DNA from: Acidimicrobiia bacterium
Lineage (GTDB): Bacteria > Actinomycetota > Acidimicrobiia > Spongiisociales > UBA5794
Assembly: GCA_030066755.1 (NCBI GenBank)
Contig: JASJAX010000038.1
Span: forward strand, 1 to 37,934
Length of the DNA: 37,934 nt
Direction of reading: 5' to 3'
Shown here: in pieces, positions 31,644-37,934 of the stretch
How the letters are laid out: every line of letters starts with the position of its first letter
Position numbering within the stretch: position 1 is the first letter of the stretch
Made by a program: the position numbers and the translations under genes
Notes under the pieces: generated by a model
Databases searched by the model: none
What the model saw: only the letters and a program-made list of their open reading frames with translations
Told to the model about the DNA's origin: nothing

Positions 31644-31653
31644 CGAGTAGCGA
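31626..31653. repeat. Heptamer array GTAGCGA x4, overlapping a stop codon
   Basis: Four perfect GTAGCGA units. The array begins inside the YczE-type gene, supplies its last five codons and TAG stop (31641-31643), and continues into the 38-nt convergent gap before dapE. Confidence 0.92.
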
Positions 31654-31681
31654 GAGCCTGCCGCAGGCGGTCGACTCCGGA

Positions 31682-32730
31682 CTAGTTGAGCAAGAACTCC
31701 CGCATGATGGCGTAGACCCGCTCGAGGTTCTCGACCGGAACGTGTTCCGTCTTCTGGTGCGCTTGTGCCACCACACCCGGCCCGAAGTTGACGGCTGGGA
31801 TTCCCCGGCTCGTCAGGCGCGCAACGTCGGTCCAGCCCTGCTTCGGGGCACGTTCGCCTCCAACGAGCGCTTCGAGGCGCTCCAGGTGAGGATTCCCTTC
31901 GGGGATCGTGCCGGCCGGTGCACGATCGCGCACGATAACCTCGTCGGCCGCCTCAGTGACCAGCCTCAGCCGTTGCTCGGCCTCGGTGAGCGTGTACACC
32001 GGTGGGAAGCGGTAGTTCATGTTGAGGCGGAACTTCGCCGGGAGCACGTTGTTGGCGATGCCGCCCTCCGCCTGCGTCACCGAGAAGACCTCTCGGTAGC
32101 CAAGACCACCGACGTCCACCTCCTCAGTGTCGAACCGGTGCATCATCGCCAGCCACTCGCCCGCCTTGGTCACGGCGTTCTCCCCGAGCCACGGCCGGGC
32201 GCTGTGCGCCGCATGACCATGGAAGATGACGTCGGCGTTCATCACACCGTTACACCCGAGCTCGAGCGCCATATCGGTCGGTTCCATCACGATCGACAGC
32301 TCCGCTTGGGACAACCAGTCTGCATGGTCGAGGACCGCCTCGAGACCGTTGTCGTCATGTGCGCCCTCTTCCTTGTCGTAGAACACACCGACGACGTCGT
32401 ACGGCCCGGAACGCACTTCCTCGTCCTCGAGCAGATGGACCATGACCGCCAGGCCCGCCTTCATGTCCGACGTGCCGAGCCCGTAGACGACGCCGTCGTC
32501 CACGAAGGCGATCCCGTTGTCCTGTTCCGGCACCGTGTCGAGATGGCCGTACATCGCCATGAGCGGACGACCGGTCCGTTCGCCGACGACGAGCGAGTTG
32601 CCGATCCGGTGGGTCGCCTGCAGGGTCCACACCGGCATCAAACGGCTGGCGATGAGCGTGGCGATACGGCCTTCGCTCCCCGTCACCGACGGCGTATCGA
32701 CCAGCTCGACCAGAGTGTCGACCAGGGTGC

Positions 32731-32734
<4 letters not shown>
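31682..32734 (-). CDS. dapE: Succinyl-diaminopimelate desuccinylase
   Basis: M20-family zinc amidohydrolase, 350 residues, removing succinate from N-succinyl-L,L-diaminopimelate in lysine and peptidoglycan synthesis. Metal ligands: His64 and Asp66 in MYGHLDTVP, Asp90 in GTSDMKAGLAVM (bridging), catalytic Glu122 or Glu123 in DKEEGAH, Glu151 in VMEPTDM, and a C-terminal His in AHQKTEH. The dimerisation domain (about 160-270) has HAAHSARP. The in-frame codon at 32803 would overlap dapD by 70 nt; the ATG at 32734 overlaps its stop by 4 nt and is chosen. Third gene of the dapC-dapD-dapE operon. Confidence 0.94.
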
Positions 32735-33536
<802 letters not shown>

Positions 33537-33540
<4 letters not shown>

Positions 33541-34688
33541 GCCAGACACTCCACCACTACCTCCACGGCAGCCTCACATTCCTCGAGCGGCGGCACCAGC
33601 GCCAGCCGCAGATATCCCTCGCCACCGGGACCGAAGAACCGACCCGGCGACACGACCACCCCTTGCGCAAGCAGGCGATCCGTTACTTCGATGTCGTCCC
33701 CCACGGCCACCCACAGGTACAACCCGGCCCGCGAGGCAACTGCACGATAGCCAACACGTTCGAAGGCACCTCGCAGCACCGATCGCTTGGCGGCAAACAG
33801 GCGCCGCCGCTCGGCGGCATGGGTGTCATCACTCCACGCAGCGGTCGCAGCCGCCTGCACGAAGTGGGGTGACGCCGTCCCGGTGGCAGCCCGTAGTCGC
33901 CGGAGAGCGGCAATGGCATCGGCATCGCCAACGATGGCGCCCGACCGGTAGCCCGTCATCCCGGACCGCTTCGAGCAGCTGTAGAAGGCGAGCATCCCAG
34001 AGAAGTCGGGGCCCGCAACCTGGAGTGCCGAGGCCGGACCGCTGGTGAACGCATCCTCCTCGTAGAGGTCGACATAGCATTCGTCCGACATGAACATGGC
34101 GTCGTGAGCCCGGGCTCGCTCGAGCAACGCACCGAGCTCGTCGGCCGTCGCGACCGCTCCCGTCGGGTTGTGCGGACTACACGCCCAGACCAGCCCTGCT
34201 CGCTGCCACACCTCGTGGGCGATGTCCTCGGCACGGAGCACGAAGTCGCCGCTGAGACGCACCTGGTGGACTGCGGCGCCGGCGAGCCGAGCCCCCCACT
34301 CGTAGACGGGATAGCTCGGGCTGCCGAAGACCACGGTGTCGTTTCGTTCCGCATCCACGAATGCGAGCGGACTGCTGAACACGGCCTCCTTCGACCCCGA
34401 CGTGATCAACACCTGGGTGTCCGGATCGACGGATACGTCGAAACGGCGCCCCAGGTAGTCGGCCATCGCCCGCTTGGTCTCCGGCATGCCGGCTGTGAGC
34501 GGGTACTGCGACACCGTCGGCACGGCATTGCGTAGCGCGTTCGGGATGAACGGTGGCGTCGGCTCGATCGGGTCGCCGACCGTGAAGTCGATGACCGGTA
34601 GCCCGTCGGCGCGTCGCTGCGCCACCCGCTCGAAGAGCGTCGCAATCGAGTAGGAGCCGAGCTCCCCGAGGACGGGATTGAGGCGCAT
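33537..34688 (-). CDS. dapC: Succinyldiaminopimelate transaminase
   Basis: PLP fold-type I aminotransferase, 383 residues, forming N-succinyl-L,L-diaminopimelate. Lys240 in FYSCSKRSGMTGYRSG is the Schiff-base lysine. Asn174 (CSPHNPTG), Asp202 and Tyr205 (SDECYVDLY) contact PLP; Arg at the C-terminal YLRLALVP binds the carboxylate. The setting with dapD and dapE gives the function. A general aspartate-type transaminase would be the alternative. Start: the in-frame codon at 34721 is rejected. ATG 34688 is preceded at 7 nt by TACGCT, and homologues start with RLNP near here. First gene of the dapC-dapD-dapE operon. Confidence 0.92.
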
Positions 34689-34695
34689 CGTCGGG

Positions 34696-34701
34696 AGCGT
34701 A
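34696..34701 (-). promoter_or_regulatory. -10 box (TACGCT) for the dapCDE operon
   Basis: TACGCT on the minus strand, 7 nt from the dapC ATG. It shares an 83-nt divergent gap with the TAACGT box of the next gene. Confidence 0.45.
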
Positions 34702-34757
34702 GTGCGCCACTGCGGGAGCACCCGCCGCCGCGTCGCCGGTACCTGATCGCGGGACGG

Positions 34758-34763
34758 TAACGT
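34758..34763 (+). promoter_or_regulatory. -10 box (TAACGT) for the single-TM protein gene
   Basis: TAACGT ends 8 nt before the GTG at 34772. The same hexamer precedes the next gene at 35201. Confidence 0.45.
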
Positions 34764-34771
34764 CGTTCGCT

Positions 34772-35173
34772 GTGAGCGACTTGCGGTATCGACTGATCTA
34801 TCTCGCGCTCGGCGTGGCCTTGATCGCCGTCGTCGTGTTCACCGTCGTTCTGTCGCCCGATGCACCGTTGCCGGAACTCCCGGATGCCATCGAATCGATC
34901 GTTCCGGGAGACGGCGACACCGTGCTCCGTCAGACCGACCTGACGATCGACATGGCCATCGGCTACGAGATCGAAGTCTTCATCGACAGCCTGCCGGTGC
35001 CGGAATCCGAGTTCACGTACGTGGAACCAACGGCAGTGTGGACCTGGGCACCTGGTCCGGGTCAGCTGTTCGAGGATTGGGAGCCAGGCCTCCACAGCGT
35101 CGTCGTTCGGTACGAACGGGTTGTCGGCGGCGTCGATTTCGGTGAGTACCGCTGGGTCTTCCGCGTGCAGTGA
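34772..35173 (+). CDS. Membrane-anchored protein with a small extracytoplasmic beta domain
   Basis: 133 residues; no named family. One N-terminal membrane segment (about 7-26), then an Ig-like outer domain: IVPGDGDTVLRQTDLTIDM, a strand with EVFIDSLPVPESEF, then WTWAPGPGQLFEDWEPGLHS and a final YRWVFRV strand. The layout (a PxDGD start, xGxHxVxVxY strand) looks like a bacterial Ig-type domain that often binds surface partners. GTG start with a TAACGT box 8 nt upstream. It lies 40 nt before the next membrane gene, which has its own -10 box. Confidence 0.75.
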   Translation: MSDLRYRLIYLALGVALIAVVVFTVVLSPDAPLPELPDAIESIVPGDGDTVLRQTDLTIDMAIGYEIEVFIDSLPVPESEFTYVEPTAVWTWAPGPGQLFEDWEPGLHSVVVRYERVVGGVDFGEYRWVFRVQ

Positions 35174-35200
35174 ATCGCCGGAATGGCGGCCGAGGCCGAG

Positions 35201-35206
35201 TAACGT
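35201..35206 (+). promoter_or_regulatory. -10 box (TAACGT) for the GPDPase_memb-DUF4129-DUF4350 operon
   Basis: TAACGT ends 7 nt before the ATG at 35214 with no ribosome site between. Confidence 0.5.
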
Positions 35207-35213
35207 CGCTGCC

Positions 35214-36059
35214 ATGGATCGCCAGCCGACCGCCCCGCAACTCGAACCACTGCGCTTCGGTGAGTTGATCGACGCCGGCTTCCGGCTCTGGCGCAAGGGT
35301 TTCAAGGACCTGTTCATCGTGGCGGCGATCATCACGATCCCGGTCGGCGTGCTCTCCTACATCCTGGAACGCGGCCAGGTCCTGGCCATCGGTGACGGGG
35401 GCGTGCTCATCGTGCGGGACACCACCAGCTACGCCGCTACCGCCCTCTCGATCGCCGTACTCAGCATCGGCGCTTCATTCCTTTCCGCCGGCGCCACGCT
35501 GGTATTGACCACCCGGGGATACATCGGAACGGTGCCATCGTGGCAGGACGGCTTCCGTGTCGCCGTTGCGCGTCTGTTCCCGTTCATCGGGCTGAGCCTG
35601 CTCATCGGATTGGCGATTGTCGCCGGGTTCATCGCTCTGATCATTCCGGGGATCTTCATCGGCCTCGGTCTGGCGTTTGCCACCGTTGCCTTCTGGGCGG
35701 AGGGAACCCGGGCGACCGAGTCGATGGGTCGCTCTTGGGATCTCGCTCGAGGCCGACGGTGGCCGCTCCTCGGATTGCTGCTCTTCAGCGCCTTTGCCTT
35801 TGCAATCACCGGGATCGTGGTCACGGCGCCGTTGCTGGCCGCCGCCTTCTCCAACAACACCGAACTCTTCCTCTTTGCCGACAACGTCGGGAATGCGGTC
35901 GTGAGTGCACTGGTATCGCCGTTGGCGTCGTGCCTGCTCACGGCGGCCTACTACGACGCCCGGGTCCGTCGTGAGGGCTTCGACCTTCAGCTCGCCGCAT
36001 CGATGCTCGACGAGCCGGAAGAGGACCCGGACGAGCCGCCTCCATCGATCTTCCGTTGA
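35214..36059 (+). CDS. Multi-pass membrane protein (glycerophosphodiester phosphodiesterase membrane-domain type)
   Basis: 281 residues with about six membrane segments between a soluble N-terminus (LRFGELIDAGFRLWRKGFKD) and an acidic, Pro-rich cytoplasmic tail (EEDPDEPPPSIFR). The amphipathic opening FGELIDAGFRLWRKGFKDLF and segments such as FPFIGLSLLIGLAIVAGF and IPGIFIGLGLAFATVAFWAEG are typical of the GPDPase_memb/DUF975-like group. No phosphodiesterase catalytic domain is present. Function unknown; membrane stress or MoxR-linked roles are guesses. Start at 35214 follows the TAACGT box; the gene continues into the next by a TTGA overlap. Confidence 0.85.
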   Translation: MDRQPTAPQLEPLRFGELIDAGFRLWRKGFKDLFIVAAIITIPVGVLSYILERGQVLAIGDGGVLIVRDTTSYAATALSIAVLSIGASFLSAGATLVLTTRGYIGTVPSWQDGFRVAVARLFPFIGLSLLIGLAIVAGFIALIIPGIFIGLGLAFATVAFWAEGTRATESMGRSWDLARGRRWPLLGLLLFSAFAFAITGIVVTAPLLAAAFSNNTELFLFADNVGNAVVSALVSPLASCLLTAAYYDARVRREGFDLQLAASMLDEPEEDPDEPPPSIFR

Positions 36060-36910
36060 GCAGCCGGCGGCTCCTGACTGCGGTGGCGCTCGTCACCACC
36101 GTGGTCGTCGGTAGCACGCCGGCAGCCGCCGACGAGGTTTCGCTTCCCGAACTCGCTGAGCTCGCCGCCGCAGCGGCCGGTGGTGATGAAGCGGCGCGCC
36201 GTGAGATCTCGGCGGTCACGTCGGTCGATGGGAGCCCTGTCGACGGTGCCGGCCTCCTTTCCGGGGATGCCGCTGCAGTTGAGACGCGTCTCCGCACGCT
36301 CGCCGACCGTGACACGCCGCCGAGCGCTATCGACGCGGATCAGGCGCGAAGTGAGGCTGCGTCGATCCTGGAGGGCCGCGAATACCAGCGGGCCGAACCT
36401 TCGCCGCCGGGCTGGTTGCAGCGGTTCTCCGAGTGGCTCGCCGGTCTGGTCCCGGACGAGATCGGTCAGATCCTGTCGAGCCCGACGCTCTGGATCCTCG
36501 TCGCCGTGCTGGCGGTCGCCACCGTGGCGTTCTTCCTCTTGCGCAACGCCGCTCGGCGTCGTCGGCACGATGCGGGAAGCGACGGCCCCAGCCTCGGCAC
36601 AGTCGCGCGTACCGCCGCCGACCTCGAACGCCGGGCGCAGCGAGCCGCCGACGCCGGCGATTACGGCATGGCGGTGCGGCTCTGGTTCGAGGCGGGTGCC
36701 CTCCGTCTCGCCGACCGCGGCGCCGTGCCGCGCGACACCACCTCGACGAGCGGCGCAATACGCCGCGCCGTGCCGACGGCGACCATGGCCGAGCTCACAA
36801 CCACGTTCGACCGTGTCGCATACGGCCAACGCCACGCGACGTCGCACGATGCGCAAGCCGCCGAGCAGGGCTGGGGTCGCGTGATCGAGGAGTTGTCGGC
36901 GCATGGGTGA
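36056..36910 (+). CDS. DUF4129 domain protein
   Basis: 284 residues. Signal peptide (about 1-25, ending PAAADEV), an outer region, one membrane segment (about 141-163, SPTLWILVAVLAVATVAFF), then a cytoplasmic DUF4129 domain with AADAGDYGMAVRLWFEAGALRLADRG. Upstream of the membrane segment is ILEGREYQRAEPSPPGW, the usual linker of this family. DUF4129 proteins in actinobacteria accompany MoxR ATPase and DUF58 genes. The TTG start overlaps the previous stop, and the end overlaps DUF4350 by 8 nt, so the three are coupled. Confidence 0.88.
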   Translation: MSSRRLLTAVALVTTVVVGSTPAAADEVSLPELAELAAAAAGGDEAARREISAVTSVDGSPVDGAGLLSGDAAAVETRLRTLADRDTPPSAIDADQARSEAASILEGREYQRAEPSPPGWLQRFSEWLAGLVPDEIGQILSSPTLWILVAVLAVATVAFFLLRNAARRRRHDAGSDGPSLGTVARTAADLERRAQRAADAGDYGMAVRLWFEAGALRLADRGAVPRDTTSTSGAIRRAVPTATMAELTTTFDRVAYGQRHATSHDAQAAEQGWGRVIEELSAHG

Positions 36911-37934
36911 TCAGTTGTTCCGCGGACGGGTCGCCCTTGCACTCCTCAGCGCCATCGGGGTCTTCGTCCTCCTCCAGCTCGTTGCTGCCGGCGGGGGCGA
37001 CCCGGATGGGCGCTCGGCGCCGCCCGGCTCCTCGTATTCGACCAATGGCGACGGGGTGAAGGCCTTCCGGCAGCTGCTCGAGGTGAACGACTACGACGTT
37101 TCCATCACTCGCGTCGGCTTTGCCGAGTCGACCCCGGACCCTGCAACCACTGTGGTCGTCATCGGTGGCGAGCCGCTGCCGCAGCCCGATGGTGAGGCAC
37201 TTCGCGACTTCGTCGTGGCGGGCGGCCGGCTCGTCGTTGCCGCCCAACCGCTCGAAACATTGCTGGGCATCGACCTCGATACGGCACCGGCCGGGACAGG
37301 ATCATTGGGGCCGTCAATCCCGTACCCGACGATCTCATCGATCGAACGGATCTCGGTGCCCGACGAAACGGTCTACGCCGAGGCCGGCCCCCTCCTGGCC
37401 ATCATCGGACCCATCGACTCCCCGGCCGTCGGCACGGTGGACGTCGAAGCCGGATCGATCTGGGCCATCGCCGACGCGTCGATCCTGTCGAACGATGCAC
37501 TCGACATGGCCGACAATGCAGCACTGGCGCTGATCCTCGCAGGGCCCCCCACTCGTCCGGTGATTGTTGCCGAGTACAACCACGGGTATGAGCCCATCAC
37601 CGGCCTCGCCAGCATTCCCGGACGGTGGCGGGTCGCATTGTGGATGTCTGCGATCGCCGGCGTGGTGTGGATGGTCAGCCGGGGTCGGCGCCTCGGTCCC
37701 CCAGCGGAGCAGAGTCGCCCGCTCCCACCTCCCCGGAGCGCATACGTCTCTGCAATGGCGATCAACCTCGCTCGCACCAAGGAACTCGTGGGGGCAACGG
37801 CCCCAGTGCGGGAACGAATCCGCCGCGAACTCCGGCGCCGCGGTGGCGACGACCCCGCAAACGTAGTGAGGGTCGCCAATCAACTCGATCTCGATCCCGC
37901 CAGGCTCGACCGGGCGATGCAGCCGCCGGGCGGC
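36903..37934 (+). CDS. DUF4350 domain protein (3' end outside the window)
   Basis: At least 344 residues, cut by the window edge. An N-terminal membrane segment (about 8-25) is followed by an extracytoplasmic DUF4350 region (about 40-210) beginning GSSYSTNGDGVKAFRQLLEV, the family opening, with YDVSITR and a GGRLVVAA strand. A second membrane segment near 240 (WRVALWMSAIAGVVWMVSRG) and the RRLGPP motif follow, then a cytoplasmic part with charged helices. DUF4350 resembles GATase-like envelope proteins of unknown role. No stop codon is reached by base 37934. Confidence 0.88.
   Translation, partial: MGDQLFRGRVALALLSAIGVFVLLQLVAAGGGDPDGRSAPPGSSYSTNGDGVKAFRQLLEVNDYDVSITRVGFAESTPDPATTVVVIGGEPLPQPDGEALRDFVVAGGRLVVAAQPLETLLGIDLDTAPAGTGSLGPSIPYPTISSIERISVPDETVYAEAGPLLAIIGPIDSPAVGTVDVEAGSIWAIADASILSNDALDMADNAALALILAGPPTRPVIVAEYNHGYEPITGLASIPGRWRVALWMSAIAGVVWMVSRGRRLGPPAEQSRPLPPPRSAYVSAMAINLARTKELVGATAPVRERIRRELRRRGGDDPANVVRVANQLDLDPARLDRAMQPPGG

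Overview
The window is high-GC chromosomal DNA with C-ending codon bias, short intergenic gaps, 4-nt start/stop overlaps inside operons, tRNA genes without an encoded CCA, and many genes without a Shine-Dalgarno site but with a TANNNT box 6-9 nt before the start codon. These traits, plus the fumarylacetoacetase-like gene next to gltX, point to an actinomycete. An acidimicrobial lineage is my best guess from the style of the proteins, but no marker here settles it. The content is mostly housekeeping. There is no rRNA, insertion sequence, prophage or CRISPR array.

Layout. 1-671: 5' part of a sugar-type ABC ATPase (minus). 805-1512: an SDR oxidoreductase. 1513-2005: a 493-nt RNA-rich gap with tRNA-Gln(CUG), tRNA-Glu(CUC) and several perfect hairpins. 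2006-9293: a lipoprotein divergent from a 2041-residue alpha-2-macroglobulin-like protein, then a small membrane protein. 9374-12163 (minus): unknown gene, FAH-family gene and gltX. 12396-15453 (minus): branched-chain aminotransferase and an S9 peptidase. 15540-19229: pgpA, serA, a universal stress protein, an octad-repeat membrane protein and a DUF983 protein. 19298-22571: PEP carboxylase and an SRPBCC protein. 26899-22572 (minus): gatC-gatA-gatB-SRPBCC-HAD, every junction overlapping by 4 nt. 27099-30933: three tightly overlapped genes for a large secreted DUF2341 protein, a 4-TM protein and a small secreted protein. 31020-31643: a YczE-type membrane protein. 34688-31682 (minus): a dapC-dapD-dapE lysine operon. 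34772-37934: membrane genes ending in a DUF4129-DUF4350 pair that runs off the window.

How the genes work together. gltX, gatCAB and both the Glu and Gln tRNAs lie within 25 kb, which fits Gln-tRNA made by transamidation of misacylated Glu-tRNA. ppc, serA, ilvE and dapCDE supply oxaloacetate, serine, branched-chain amino acids and lysine/diaminopimelate. pgpA serves phospholipid synthesis. The macroglobulin and the DUF2341 operon are envelope or secreted systems of unknown purpose.

Two features cut across the genes. First, 7-nt tandem repeats occupy many gene borders. One family (unit GACGACT / AGTCGTC) keeps a fixed four-unit layout with the second unit altered, so it looks like a dispersed element. 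Second, at least ten genes have the architecture of leaderless transcripts. The best candidates for undescribed biology are the heptamer elements and the three-gene DUF2341 operon.
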